Shown: piece after piece, positions 13,080 through 25,860 of the stretch
Numbering within the stretch: the stretch's first letter is position 1
Layout of the letters: each line of letters starts with the position of its first letter
Assembly (NCBI RefSeq): GCF_038396675.1
Contig: NC_088926.1
Span: forward strand, 20,570,001 to 20,634,000
DNA: 64,000 nucleotides
DNA from: Hydra vulgaris
Taxonomy: Eukaryota; Cnidaria; Hydrozoa; Anthoathecata; Hydridae
Direction: 5' to 3'
Notes under the pieces: model-generated
Database searches by the model: none
Seen by the model: the letters and a program-made list of their open reading frames with translations, nothing else
What the model was told of the DNA's origin: nothing
Program-made: the position numbers and the translations under genes

Positions 13080-13630
13080 AATCCATTGCAAAATTAGCAT
13101 CTGCTGAGGTTGCATCTATTTATCGAGCTCGACACTTTCTTACTCCGGATTCTATTCTCTATCTCTATAAATCTCAAATCCGGCCTTGTATGGAATACTG
13201 TTGCCATATCTGGGGCGGATCTTCTAATGATGTGCTTTTTCTTTTAGACAAGGTGAAAAAACGCATTGTAAACATAGTTGGACCTGCTCTTGCAGCCAAC
13301 CTCCAACCATTATCACATCATCGTAATGTTGCTTCTCTTTCTCTTTTCTACAAATACTATAATGGGCACTGCTCTAAAGAGTTAGCGTCTCTTGTGCCAT
13401 CTACAAAAATTCATTCTTGTGTAACTCGTCATTCAATTAAGTCTCATCCTTTTTCTTTGACCGTTCCTAAGTGCTCCAAAAACTCTTATTCGTCTAGTTT
13501 TTTTCCTCGTACATCAATACTTTGGAATTCGCTTCCTTCGTCTTGCTTTCCTGATTAATATAATTTGCGATCCTTTAAGTCGTCTGTCAATCGTTATCTT
13601 GCTCAACAATCTTCATCTTTTCTCTTCCAG
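13080..13630 (+). pseudogene. LINE C-terminal region
   Basis: C-terminal domain typical of CR1/Jockey-like ORF2. It reads YLYKSQIRPCMEYCCHIWGG (about 13,160-13,218), then LDKVKKRIVNIVGPALAANL, LSLFYKYYNGHCSKELASLV and FFPRTSILWNSLPSSCFPD, with a stop at 13,556-13,558 and a remnant SFKSSVNRYL after it. Downstream, GTGGTTGCTTGCAGCC near 13,650 is the conserved 3' UTR piece that reappears in antisense at 26,810 and 45,213. Confidence 0.85.
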
Positions 13631-13739
13631 TAACTTCCAACTCTGATTAGTGGTTGCTTGCAGCCTTGTTGGAAGGAAAGATGTTTTAAAAAAAAGAAAA
13701 AAGGTAGCTGTTAAGTAATTCTATTTTTATAGTTAAAAC

Positions 13740-14110
13740 TAGTCTTTTCATTGAAGATATCAAAAATATTTGGAAATGAATTGCAAAGGTATCATTAAAC
13801 CTCATAAGTTACCACTAACTGAAAATGAGGCATAGGTTACGCGTCCATCTTCAAACTATTGAATGGAAGTTACTTAATGAGCGTTTGAATCTTAATAAAG
13901 ACTGAGGGTTGGAAAAGAAAATAATTCTCTTATCCCAATAACAACTAATAACGATATGACACCTCAAATCCTTCTAAGTTTTATAAGATGCGATTGTAAA
14001 ATGTCTTCAAAAAACCTGCGTGGTTTGAATACTTGCAGTTGTCGAAAAGATGGTCTTAAATGTGTTTCCACTTTTTGTGGTTGTCAAGGAGAAAATTACG
14101 TAACAAAGAG
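13740..14110 (+). pseudogene. Family X gene, Cys-rich C-terminus
   Basis: After the LINE the family X frame resumes, with frameshifts: HKLPLTENEA, then RLRVHLQTIEWKLLN (about 13,835), SLIPITTNNDMTPQILLSFI (about 13,930) and a Cys-rich tail with RCDCK, NTCSCRKDGLKCVS and FCGCQG (about 13,988-14,092). This order (LPPT block, VHLQ-x-W block, ALL-x-x-IRC block, Cys-rich tail) is how I remember the C-terminus of the same family, so the LINE-bearing segment inserted into one gene copy. The identification is pattern memory, not a search. Confidence 0.65.
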
Positions 14111-14520
14111 GTGAATTTAATGATTAAATTAAATATTGACGCAATTTGTTCCCATTTTTTAACATTAACGGAACATTCCATAATGGTGAATTTAAAATAT
14201 GTTTTTTACTTTGACAAAACTGAGGACATTAGAAATATATTTAAAGATTGGTTTGATTACTTTTTTACTCCTAAGTCAAATTGTTTTAAATAACTTTTAT
14301 TTTAGATTTTATTTCATGACATGTTTTTGTTATTAGAGGTACATACTAAATAAACAATAAATACTGAAGAATCTTATTACTTACTGTGGTTTTTATAATT
14401 TGTTTCATAAACATAATTAATCGTGTTCTCAAAACAGTTTGTTTTTAACCCATAGTTCTTATACAAATATAAATCAGCATTAGATTATCTTTCCAACATT
14501 ATATAAAAAGCAAATTTTTG
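14111..14520. other. Non-coding right flank of family X
   Basis: AT-rich with no gene seen. It should contain the right boundary of the family X insertion in the hAT. No clear target duplication matches the left boundary near 4,200. Confidence 0.4.
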
Positions 14521-14524
14521 AAAA

Positions 14525-17500
14525 AATTCGACAATGGCCGGACGGTCTCTATGCTTGCATTCCATTTTGTTTAGGACATTTGGTGAAAGGACTGCCCAGT
14601 TGCCTCAGTCAAAATTTTCCAGCGCATGAGGCTACTAATAAAAAGGTTATACAACAATTAGATGTTGCCAAAATAGTTCTTAACAACAGTAGAGAATTCT
14701 GCAGAATGAACGCCAGCTAAATTAAGACTATGCGCACTGCAAAGCATGAACAAAGCTTGTGAATTTTTTACGAGAATCATGGCCTTTACTGCTTTGTATA
14801 GACCGGACATATTAGCACCGTTTTCATTGCCCTGGCCCCTACGGTTCTTTAAATCAATTCGGCTTTGATCCAAAACGTCTATAATCAGCTTTTCAAAACC
14901 AAAGTGATTTGCTCTGCATGAGACACGTCCGGAGTTCCATTAAAAATATTGGAAAAATAAATGGCTGCATGAACCTCTTTAATAATAGCAGCAAAAACAG
15001 TTTCACCACATCCTATATTGTACTCATTTTGAATTCTCCAGCTCAAATAATGCGCTTGCATTCTTGTTTCTTGTTTTTGGTGTCGAGAAACTTCTTCTAG
15101 ATGTGCTTTATTGTGTCTCTCCAACAGCTCAAGAGTGGCTAAAAAATTACCATTATCATACTCGTCCAGCATGTTTGATAAACCTACACAAATATGAACA
15201 TAATATTGAAATAAAGATTACATCTATATTAACACTACAAGCAACATTAAAATTATTTTATGAACACAACTGCTAATTCACTTCGAAAACTTAGATTTCT
15301 GGAAGCTAAATAGTGAGTGAAGTCCAGGACGCTGAGTAAAATTTCATACCACTTAGATGCCGAATTTCTTATTGCCTTTTCAAGTTCTGAATCGATTCCG
15401 GTCTGATTTCTCAAGGCTTCAAAGGCTAATTTCCAGACGATGTAGTGATTTCTGTGTTGAACATTACACTGGTGGCTTTTAATCTTTTCTCCTAGCTTTC
15501 GCCAATTATCAAATCCGCCATTCCACATCAAGAGGAAAGACTGCAATCCAGGGCCAATATATGCTTTTGCCCATAAAAAGAGCAGGGAAAACAAACAAAA
15601 GCTTTTGCAGTTCCACTTCAGATAAGCCAGTCTCTGTTAATCTTCCCCAGTAAACACAGATTGGTTCAGAATTGGTCAATATTTAATCGAAATTGGTCAA
15701 AAAATAGATAAAACTTTAAGTGACCTATTATTGACTAAAAATTGACGCTTGATTTGAAATGTATATTTCAAGATTTTTTATATATACGTTTACTAAACAT
15801 CGATCTAACGTTTAGAATATCGACTTACATTAGTCAATATTGTAAACCTTTAATCGATTTTAATTAAACGTAAACATTTATTGATTTAAAATCTACGCTT
15901 TAAATCTTTTAATTTATACGTTTATTAAACGTCAACCAAATGTTTACAATATTGACTAATATAAATTGTTATTTTAAACGATTGATTGACGTTTAATAAA
16001 CGTTTATTATATTATAATATAGTAATATAGCCATTGGTCAGAGGGCTCATATAATAGCTTAAGTCACGCAGTTTAAATAGGCATAATTAAAACGAAATAA
16101 TAAAAAATTATCAAAAAATTACTTTTATTTTATTTTAAGAATTAATTTAGATGCGTTTTCAAGATTTACTTCCTTACAACAACTGAAAGCAAAACGACTG
16201 ATTAATAAATAATAAACGAGTGTCGGGAGCTAAAAATTTTATAAACAGCTTAAATTCATTTTGTACGCGCTAGTATGGCAGTGTAACAGTAGGTATTTTT
16301 ATATTAATCAAGAGGTTTAATAAATAAATTTTTCATTTTTTTTTATTTTAGATGCATTTTAGCCTAATTTAGTTACATTTGCTAAAGAAAATTGGTAGAG
16401 CAGAGCTGGTAAAAGCCACTGCATATAATATGGTGCGACTTACGAAATTTTCCATGTTTATTTTTGACAAAAATAAACATGGATGGTACAGGAAATTTTG
16501 GAAACTTCCATTCAGAAAATTGTCTATATGTAAAGTTGTTCTGTGTAGTTCCAATTTTATTTTATGAATGTACATTTAAATTATTTTAATTAAAATAGTT
16601 TTTTGCGGTTACAAATCGAGTCACGAAATCAGACGATCAGGATAACAATGTAGAAGATGATGTTGCACAAACAGGTGCATGATAAAAAAGTGGGAGACGG
16701 TATTCTAGGAAGATTTTTGATAATGCATAAACCAGTGATCCAAAATAATTGTTTATGAGTTTATTAATTTTATAAGTAATCTTTGACTCAATCTTAATGT
16801 AAACTTTTATTTTCTGCTGAGATTATATTTAAAAAATATTTGATAGAAATTTTTTAATAAAATATTTCCACTGCCAAAAGCTTGATCATTTAATTTTTTT
16901 TAATTATCGAAACATAAACAAGCATAGTGCACAAACATTTATTCTCTAAACCCCTACTTTTTGAAAATGTTTTATATAAGTTTATAACTTTATATATAGT
17001 TTTATAAAATAAAAGTATAGTATAAGTAGTATAGTATAAAACTTTATAAACATATTATTATAGTTATAAAAAATATAAAAAGTAAGACCAGGTCTTTTAT
17101 AACTATATCTTATTTATAAACTTCATTACTTTTACAACTATATCCTTTTTATAAATTTCACGACCTACATAGCTCTTATTACTTATATAAAGTTAAAAAG
17201 TTATATGTAAAACGTAATTTTAACTTATATTTGTTTTAAAACTTAAATTAAATTTACGTTAACTAAATCAAAAAAACTAATAGACAAGTTTAATATACGT
17301 TTACCTAGATTAAATCTAAACGCTTTATATAAGTTAATTAGGCTAGATTTAAATGTAAATTAGACAAACTCTAAACGCTTTATATACCTATAATAATCTT
17401 ATATTTGACGTCTAAAATACGTTTGATTATAGACGTTTTATGGACGTTTGTTCTAAACGTTAATCTGGATTTCATTCTAAACGGATAATTGACCAAATCT

Positions 17501-17759
17501 GTAAGTTTTGTTGAAACGTTGTTTTGACGTTTAGTAGACATTAGTGTGTTTACTGGGTCTCTCCTTTGAGAGGAGTTTCTTAAAAAACGGAGACAGGATC
17601 TTTTTTATTTGTAGAATCTTTAGGAAAAAGTGCTGGATTTTGAGATGGTCTATTTAGTATGACTAGGTCGCGTTAGAATTTGGATAAAATTCTCTTCAAC
17701 CTTCATAAAGCGGGGTTGTTCCTAACTGCATGATCACCCAGTTGAATCGCCTCTTGATC
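14525..17759 (-). pseudogene. hAT transposase (ZMYM1-like), exon 3 with insertion
   Basis: Main exon of the ZMYM1-like hAT on the minus strand, starting at acceptor TTTAG before 17,759. In order it shows DQEAIQLGDHAVRNNPAL, SQNPALFPKDSTNKKDPVSV, GEKINRDWLI (a TTF-type finger region whose cysteines are partly decayed), GGFDNWRKLGEKIKSH (about 15,500), NQTGIDSELEKAIRNSASKW, GNFLATLELLERHNKAHLEE (about 15,130), DVSHAEQITLV, GQGNENGANMSGLYKAVKAM (about 14,790-14,840), CSAHSLNLAGVHSAE and RWKILTEATGQSFHQMS, ending at TVRP near 14,535. A 1.9-kb CACTA-like element splits it at GE-KIN. Several stops are present. The C-terminal half is at 3,261-4,195. Confidence 0.82.
15646..17557. mobile_element. 1.9-kb CACTA-like element, copy B
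   Basis: Same 13-bp inverted ends (CCCAGTAAACACA) and same layout as copy A, flanked by TC on both sides (15,644-15,645 and 17,558-17,559). Collapsing the element with one TC gives GEKINRDWL in the hAT frame, so the boundaries and the 2-bp duplication are supported independently of copy A. Copy B is diverged from A, lacks the MDSDV-containing segment, and has an extra segment at about 16,378-16,535 that includes the palindrome CATGTTTATTTTTG/CAAAAATAAACATG. Confidence 0.85.
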
Positions 17760-17787
17760 CTAAATTAAAAAAGCATATGAGAATTGT

Positions 17788-17875
17788 GGTATGTTTTTAA
17801 TATCTGCAGATATTAAATGGTATGCTTTTAGAATCCGCAGATATCAAATGATATGTTTTTAATATCTGCAGATTT
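17788..17875. repeat. 31-bp tandem repeat in hAT intron 2
   Basis: Three units begin at 17,788, 17,819 and 17,850 with the core GGTATGTTTTTAATATCTGC and slight changes. They lie in the intron between hAT exons 3 and 2. Confidence 0.8.
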
Positions 17876-17931
17876 TTCATAAAATAAGAATGCGTCCCAA
17901 ACTCAAATAAAATTCAAACTTAAATTCAAAC

Positions 17932-18033
17932 CCGATTATTATCATCTTCTTCAGAGGCCGATAAGAAATTTGAAGGGGAAGATGGCTTTGTTGAACTTAA
18001 GGGTTTATCAAAACTGTTGGTTGCATGGTCCGT
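17932..18033 (-). pseudogene. hAT transposase exon 2
   Basis: A 102-bp exon on the minus strand, bounded by acceptor TTTTTTAG (18,034 side) and donor GTTTGA (17,931 side). It reads 34 codons without a stop, TDHATNSFDKPLSSTKPSSP through ASEEDDNNR, a low-complexity Ser/Pro/acidic linker. Both its introns are phase 0, so exon 1 (VVK), exon 2 (TDHA) and exon 3 (DQEA) join in frame. This linker position before the conserved DQEAIQLGDHA-type start fits ZMYM1-like hATs. Confidence 0.6.
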
Positions 18034-18118
18034 CTAAAAAAGAATTGTTTTTACAGTATTGGAATCAAATTATGAATATAAGATTGTGAATAAAAAAAAT
18101 AAAGCTGTTAACCTATAC

Positions 18119-18197
18119 TTTGACTACTTGGTCGGACGTAGGGTTATTAGATGCCTTTTTTTTAAACTTTGAAGCCGCACTTTGTCTTCTTTTATTG
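18119..18197 (-). pseudogene. hAT transposase exon 1 (partial)
   Basis: Minus-strand segment KTYNKRRQSAASKFKKKASN then NPTSDQVVK, ending at a donor GTATAG (18,118). A KRTYKSGA-type basic N-terminus is characteristic of this hAT group. No start codon survives immediately upstream (a TGA precedes the D-K-T-Y codons), so the start is lost or further away. Confidence 0.55.
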
Positions 18198-18538
18198 TAA
18201 GTCTTGTCTCAATAAAATAAAATGCTCGTGGTAATAGCGTTTTTTAATTAAAAAAGCGCGATAAAAATGAAGTTAAAAGTATTATGAGTCAACCAATACT
18301 TATAGGATATATTTCAAATAATTATTTTTTCTTGTTGGTATTTGTTATGATGCTACAAGAAGACCTAACGGCCTTATCGCAGAGCACCGCCGAAGAATAT
18401 TTTACCAAGAATTTCACGCCTTCTTCTATACCAATGTCGCTTATCTAGCCATAATTAGCATCAAACCTTGGACTTTTTGGTTCTGAGTCAGAACTCTAAA
18501 TACTGATGCTTTAAAAAACATGGCTCTTGGAACACATA

Positions 18539-18654
18539 AAAATCTGCGGGGGCAAAAATTTGGTATTTTAAGTTGTAAATCATACAAGTATTATTATTTA
18601 TAAATAATAATACAAACACATTTATAATACCAAGTTTTGGCGCCCGCAGATTTT
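18539..18654. mobile_element. 116-bp fold-back MITE
   Basis: Nearly the whole element is one hairpin. It begins AAAATCTGCGGGGGCAAAAA and ends with the imperfect reverse complement (GCGCCCGCAGATTTT), and the centre is TATTATTATTTATAAATAATAATA. The flanks show no clear target duplication, and no superfamily can be assigned. Confidence 0.65.
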
Positions 18655-19070
18655 AACAATTATTAATAATTGTTAAAAATTATATTATCAAGTATCTTTA
18701 GAATTATAAAGCTAAAAAAAAAAAAATAAACGTATAATTTTTTTTATTTTTTAAACTTTAAGTCAAAAAAAGCCCGAAAATGACTTTTTTCAACTTATAG
18801 TTGGGTTTTTTATGGTTATAGTTGTACTTATCTGAACATTTGAAGTATTCATTTCATCCATTAATCTGCGAGATGTTATCTTGCGGTTAGATTTAGAAAG
18901 TCTCACCAAAGCTCAATTATATTATTGTAAAAATATCCGTTTTATTACGCATTTTACTTTACATCTTAGAGTACCAGTTAAGCCATGCCGCATGTTCTTT
19001 TTTATGCTTGACACAATACTCTGAGTCAACACACATTTTAAAGCTATCTGACATATTACTCAATCTAAGA
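18655..19070. other. Non-coding
   Basis: AT-rich sequence with no gene or RNA recognised. Confidence 0.5.
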
Positions 19071-19117
19071 TTTTCTTGGATAATACAGAGCTTAAAGCTC
19101 TGTATTCTCCAAGAAAA
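19071..19117. repeat. Palindrome, 23-bp arms
   Basis: TTTTCTTGGA-(TA)-ATACAGAGCTT is followed by its near-exact inverse, with one 2-base mismatch in the arms. No flanking element was recognised. Confidence 0.75.
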
Positions 19118-19471
19118 TTCTAATCACACTCCTTTTACGGGGACATAAATTACTTTTTTTCTAATTACTACTAAAAAAAATAGAACAATTAAACGATGAA
19201 GATAATGTTAATTTTGTAGAGGAAGTTGATAGTCAGGTTTCAGGAACTCAAATCAAGTCGATTCTGATGGCCTGACTGCTTGCAAAATAATGCCTGTCTA
19301 ATTTCAAATAATTAAAAAATGAATATTCATACCTAGAAACATTACCTACGTATTTTTAAAATTTTCAAAGTACAAAATTTAATATAAATAGAGTCCACAT
19401 ATATATTACTAGAATGACACAGGCATGCTCCAGAAAGAGCGTAATTATGTTAACAAAATTCCAATAATTCA

Positions 19472-19612
19472 TGGCCGACGACACGGGTTTCGAAGTGGAA
19501 GGGCATAAACGTCAATTTCTAAAAAAAGTCCTCTATATCAAAAATTTTCTAAAAAAAAAAATTCTTTAGAAAAAGATGCCCCCCTGGCCCCTTCCTCCTT
19601 ACGGTATTGTCG
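19472..19612. mobile_element. Possible short MITE with GCCGAC ends
   Basis: The left end, ATGGCCGACGACAC, and the right end, whose reverse complement begins AGAGCCGACAATACC, share GCCGAC-R-A-Y-AC followed by purine-rich GGAAGGG stretches. About 140 bp in total, no coding. Low confidence because the inverted ends are imperfect. Confidence 0.35.
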
Positions 19613-21338
19613 GCTCTAATGATTGCAACCCCAAGTTAGCTTACAACATTAAACCGACGTTAAACACAATGTTGTGCCAAATTTAAAAAAAAACAAACGT
19701 GAATCAACATAAAATAATACACTTTGCCAATATAAAATATAACGTTGTACCAACGTTAGTTTATTGTTGGCGACGTCGCATTTGTAACCAAAATAATATA
19801 AAAGCAACGTTGGCTATTGACCGCAACTCGCAACATTGTTGTAACATTTTATCAACGTACGTGTGCTAGTAGGAGTCTTTAACTAAATTTTTGAGCTTTA
19901 TATCTTATTTACAATTGACGTACCCATTTTAAAAGCAATTTCCCCAATAACTGAAGACAAAAGAAGAGCTTCTATTTTGCAAAAATTTTCAGTTTTGATT
20001 GTTCATATCTTTCATATCTTTCAATAAATTCAAAGTGTTTTCCTTAATAAGTTTATCTAAACTAATATTTTGTGGATGACAAAAAATGTTTTTAAGCGTA
20101 TTTATGTTTATTCTTTAATAGTATCTTAAAAGTGTTTAACATTTATGAATAATAATACAATACAAACAAGCAAAACCACAAACTGAGAAGAATGTGTGAT
20201 TATAGAGGCAATCAACACTCGTGCAAAAAAACGTACATAAAAGTTGTAAAAGATCAAAACGATTACAATTTTACTATAAACTAGGACACTATAAACTTCA
20301 AATTGTTGAAAATTTGTGTTTACTATTAGCTGACATTCCAGAATATTTTTCATAAAACATGATTGCTGTTCATAAATTGAACTATAAAGTTTTAAGCTGT
20401 GTGATTAAAAGTAGCTGCTCTTTACATCGAATTCTGCAGCAAAGAAAAGTATACGCATTTGAAGTTTGATATGTAGGTCATCATTGGCATTAAGATAAGT
20501 CGGAAGTAGAAAATACAAATCAAAAAGTTTATGAAATAAGTTGTAACAATTCAAGGACTTTTACGTATAGTACAAGTATGTTGTATGTTGATCTCGTGTC
20601 ACCAAATAAACACTTCTAAAAGCATATGAAGCTATTGCAGTATTATTTATGGCTTGCACTGCTTAAAAAAAAGGAAAAAAGGCCATTCATTATTGAATAG
20701 AGTTGTAAAATCTCATAACAGTAATAAAATGGTATTTATGTATTGTCAGAGCACCGCGAATCGTGTAAAATTGTGGAATGCACATAAAAATATTATCACG
20801 TAAAAAGTTTTACTTCATGGATTAGTTAGCTAAGTTTACATGGTTTTTAACTTTACTATATGAATTAACACTGAAGTTAGAGCTTGTGCAGTTTAGTCTT
20901 ATTTCATTGAATTCAATGATGCATCTTAAACTGTTTTTGATGTCTGTAAACAAAAACAGCTAAAGCTAAGTTTTTACTCAAAGTTTAAAATGAGGGAAAG
21001 TCCTAAAAGCAATTAAGAAAGGGTTCGTTGATTAAAGCCAGCTGAAGAAGAAGATTCTTCCATTCGAAAAAGAATTTAAGTTTTTTTGACTTATTTGTTA
21101 TTTTTGCTTTCATTTTTGCGTTTTCTCAAAACGAAGTTTTTCAATATGCACATGTGCTTGTACATGTGTACATGTGCATGTGCATATTTAAATATATTTA
21201 TATATAATCAACTTTTTTAAAGATTGTTTAATTGTGTACAGTATATTTTCATTACTAATTACAAAAAATCTGTTTCAAAAACTCAACGAAAGTTTTTTTT
21301 CTTTTAATAGGAACCATTACAATAATAATAAGTCTTTA

Positions 21339-21340
<2 letters not shown>
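19613..21340. other. Non-coding, AACGTTG-rich patch at 19,640-19,870
   Basis: A 230-bp patch contains repeated ACAACGTT/AACGTTG/CAACATTGTTG motifs in both orientations and ends at CGTACGTGTGCTAGTAGG, a pattern seen in non-autonomous DNA elements; the type is unknown. The rest is AT-rich with a CATGTG/CACATG run near 21,145-21,185. No gene recognised. Confidence 0.4.
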
Positions 21341-22018
<678 letters not shown>

Positions 22019-22022
<4 letters not shown>

Positions 22023-24734
22023 CTATTTGATCGCAAAGCAGACAGTATTAAAAAGTTGACCTAAAGCAGACACTTGAAATCTTGGTCCTAAAAACAAAAT
22101 ATTAATAAAGTTTCTAGTAAAAACATATTATTTTTGCTTTAGAAAACAAATTCCGTTATTAAACTTACTTAAAATACAAAAAAAGTAAATAAAAAGTTTA
22201 ATGTCTGCTTTACGTAATATTAAGGATAATTTTCATACTATAGGTCTGCTTTACGTAAAATTTTACGCTATCTTAACGTAAAACGTACTTTTATTCAGTG
22301 TAGCGTTTTCTTATACTTTAGATCTCATTAATGGTATCTCGCTTGTGATTTTAATGCATTTGTAAAATTGTTTTATCAAATCACGAAGTTTTAAAGCTGC
22401 ATATAAATAAATAGTTAAAAATAAGTCACTAATTTTTCCTTTACAGTTCGTGCAAAAATTTATTTAAAATTTTTGTAACTATTTTGTAAATGCTACAAAT
22501 TAAAAAGGTTTTATTTCTATATTTTAATAATATTCGAATTTACAAAAGCCATTTAAAACAAAGATTCTTTTAAATAGTTTGATATTTAATAACATAAAAT
22601 ACAGCTACTAACTAATTAAAAATAATCACCGTCCTAGGGAGTTTTAAATTTAATCATGTAATATTTCAATATAATTAGGTCAGACCGTCATCAGACATAA
22701 TACAAGTATTAAAAAGAAGATTTTGTAATTAAGAAATGTACCCGCAAGAACTCATTCCTATTTTAATGAGAAATCGTTCCTGTTTCTAGAAAATAGTTCC
22801 TGATGAAATAGTTCCAGTTTTTGAGAAAACGGTCCGATTTTTCAAGTAAATAATTAGTAGAGCCCTAATAGGAACGACTTTATTTTGGTACCAATATATA
22901 TTTCGGTACTATTGTGTATATTTTGGTATATTGTGGTATATTTCAAATTTTACGCAAACAGCTAAGCCGGTTTAGCTATTTGTTTACAACTTACGTTAAT
23001 AAATAGCAAAGCTTGAAAATATGATATTTAATTTCAAAACATCATAAGTGTAGTTTTTATGTACTGGAACTATTTTAAAACGAATGTCTATTAATAACTT
23101 TATTTTATATTGATCAATATTTATTTGGAAAAGTTAAATTTTAATTAATTTGAAATGAAAATGTAGGTTTATTTAATAGAGAATTTCCAACATGCAAAAC
23201 TGTCGAGAATGATGTTATTAGTTCTTTGAAATAATTATAACGTTTTTATGATCATAAAAGTTTTATATGATACTTGTAAAGGAAAAACACTAGTTTGCAT
23301 ATCAATAAAATACAGGGGCGGACTGGGGCCTTGACGAGGCAAGGGAAAAATTTGAATAAGAAGGGCATAATTTAGAAGATAGGGCTCGTCGGGAGAAGCA
23401 ATTGTTGTCAACTATCTTGCAGGACAAGGCAAGGGCTAAGAATTTCCCGTTTCTCTCAAGTGTTCAGCCGGCTTATGATTAAAAAAATGATGTTTTAATG
23501 AACATTTGGAAACTCAAACCAATCGCTTAGTATCATAAACTTAATATATTTATAAAACAATAAAAAAAATTGTTACAAATGATTTAACTTTTTATTTGAA
23601 CTCTTAATGTTTAACCTGATTTTATGAGCTTATAAAAATGATGTTAATCAAAGTAAAGTAAATTCAGGAATTCAGTTCAAATAAAGGAAATACTGTTTAC
23701 TGAATGCTATTTTTGTAAATATTACTTTTTTAATAGTACAATTGTCATATATTACTGATGTACAATACTTTTCAAATGTTTATTCCATATATAACTAATG
23801 TATTCCATATATCACTATATATCACTAATGTATAATAACATATTATTTTGATGTAAATACAATTACACTGTAAGCATAAAATGATAACATCGTGTAGAGA
23901 TAAAATGCTGGAGGATGGTTTTAAAAAAACTTATAAACAGCATATAAATATTAATTTAACTTTTGTCTTATCTATCAGCAATTGTAGTTAATGTAACAAT
24001 TTTAAAACAATTTGTTTGAACACTAAATCTCAATTAAGTTTCAGTCTAGTAAATAATAAACTGCTAAGGTATTAATTTTTTGGTTCATCAGTTTCTCAAC
24101 TAAGAAAATAAGCTCCATATGATGTAAATAGACAAGAATTCAGTATAATAGAAATAGTTCTATTTATCTCAGAGCAGGCTGTGTGCTGTCATATCATTAC
24201 TGCAGAATTTGTGACGACTTTTCGATTTAAGAAAAAATCTCCTTCATTGCTAATAAAATAAAAAAGACTCTGGAGAAAAAAGTAAGGGCATGAGCCTTTA
24301 TAGTAACCTTCTTCAATATTTTAGTTTTTTAACATGTTGTTATTATTTATACTAGAATCAATATTCCAAACTTTTTTCAAAATATTCTCTTTGGTTCTCA
24401 AGATACTGAGGTTTGACTAAATTAAAAAAAAAATTAAATAAATAATCAAGTCTCAAAATCTAACTCAAAAACGGAGTTTCAGACAATTAGCGCCATCTGT
24501 GTGACATCATAAAACTGTCCCTGCCCTGGGTTTACGGTAAAAATTTATTTTTTCAAATGGGTATCGATCTTTCATTTACTATATTTATAAAAAATACCAG
24601 AGGGAATTTTAATACCATAAAAAAAAACCACATATATTTGAAATATATGATTTCAAATTTGTTTAAGAGCTGCCTTTTAAGAAGAGCTCTCCCGTAAGAA
24701 TCAAGCAGAGCTCGATAATAACTAATTTTAGGTT
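22019..24734. other. Non-coding region with AATCGTTCC-like repeats
   Basis: No gene recognised. At about 22,750-22,850 there are five degenerate units of the type GAGAAATCGTTCCTGTTTCT, which reappear at 34,730-34,935 and 53,156-53,361. At 23,313 the sequence CAGGGGCGGACTGGGGCC looks like one end of a DNA transposon, but no partner end was found. Confidence 0.45.
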
Positions 24735-25315
24735 TAAAAATTAGAGAAACCATTTTTGCATAGTTATTTCATTTTATTAATTTATATTAGCTATTTGAGA
24801 CTTAATAAACAAAAAAACGTATATGGTAGACATAAGGCTTGTCTAAATGGCATATTTCAAAGTACTCAAAAACTGATTTTTCTTTTCTTTTAATATTCAA
24901 TTTTATCGAAACACTTTAGTAGTTTATACTTTTTTTAAATTATAAATCTTAATTTGGTAAAATACCTCAAAATATAATATTAATTACATTATTTACGCAA
25001 AATAGATACATCTTCAACCTCACTCGACAACACAATCTAATTTATAAATAGCCTTTTCTTTCCATTGGGTATTTTTATACTTTAAGATAGTTGAACAAAT
25101 GAAGAATATATATTAAAAAATAATAGACTAAGTCTTTTTTTTGATGAAAATTAAGTTTGAAAATCATTTTTTTGCGTACGTTTGAATCATGACGTTTAGA
25201 CAAGCTATATGTCTACCATATATGTTTTATCGCCTATTAAGTCTTAACTAGCTAATATAAAGAAATAAAAAGAAATAACTATGCAAAGTTGGTTCTGCTG
25301 TTCTAATTTCTAATT
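24735..25315. mobile_element. Fold-back element with about 150-bp inverted ends
   Basis: The left arm (from about 24,735) and the right arm (to about 25,315) are imperfect inverted repeats over roughly 150 bp. Shared blocks include TTTGCATAGTTATTTC, TATATTAGCTA, GACTTAATA, TATATGGTAGACATA and GCTTGTCTAAA. The centre (about 24,910-25,090) is unrelated AT-rich DNA. No transposase. It looks like a non-autonomous fold-back element. Confidence 0.7.
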
Positions 25316-25639
25316 TAACATTACTGAGTAAGTTTTCTTAAGTCACTATTTCAAACTTTTAAAGTCCAATATTTAGAGAATGTATAATTTTTTTTTTTGA
25401 TAATTATTTCTGAATCAACTTTCTAAAATAAATAGCAAAACCATAATAAGTAAATAACAGTTGTAAAGAGTTACTATCGAAATCTGAAACATAAGTTTTT
25501 TTTTTATAATATTTAAATAGTATATAAACTTTACAATATATTAAAAAAACCCATAGTTATTTTTTATAAATATGCCGATTTTCAAGAATAAAATTTTACT
25601 GTACACCCAGGTCTTTAGCCATATTTTTATAAGATTAAA

Positions 25640-25860
25640 AATTAGTCATCAACAAAAAGATTAAAACGTTTCATTTCCAGAAAATTTAAAAAAAGTAAAA
25701 AAACTACCCCATGGTCATGCCATGAGGAACTCTGAAAGTTTATGTTGATATTGTTATTTCTGCTGTTTGATATTATATGCACTGCTTTCTGCTCGATAAA
25801 TTATCTCTAAACTACTTCAAGTTAATGTTTTTTACTACATACAGAAGGAGTTTTCTTTGT
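25640..25860 (-). pseudogene. LINE reverse transcriptase fragment
   Basis: On the minus strand the segment reads YLSSRKQCI, EITIST, then FRVPHGMTMG, which fits the stretch before and across RT motif B (usually GVPQGS-LGP) of CR1/Jockey-like LINEs. It is short and decayed, so this is a weak call. Confidence 0.4.

Larger units (their letters stand above)
10036..13700 (+). mobile_element. Decayed non-LTR retrotransposon (CR1/Jockey type)
   Basis: A plus-strand LINE with apurinic endonuclease, reverse transcriptase and the usual C-terminal region in order, ending in an A-rich tail near 13,685-13,703. A recognisable ORF1 product is absent; 10,036-10,700 is probably 5' leader. It carries stops and frameshifts throughout, and a 140-bp fold-back interruption at about 12,838-12,975. 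It sits inside family X. Antisense 3' ends of related copies occur at 26,780-27,400, 41,690-42,530 and 45,190-45,800. Its 5' boundary is approximate. Confidence 0.85.

Noticed and set aside
14060..14293. 77-residue open frame after the Cys-rich tail
   Set aside because: Its first part overlaps the family X tail in another frame and the rest is AT-rich DNA without motifs.
19640..19870. AACGTTG-rich patch considered as a relative of the 2-kb CACTA-like elements
   Set aside because: The motif is AACGTTG/CAACGTT rather than AAACGT, and the CCCAGTAAACACA ends are absent.
23313..23330. CAGGGGCGGACTGGGGCC as a DNA-transposon end
   Set aside because: No matching inverted end, target duplication or coding sequence was found; kept only as a note.
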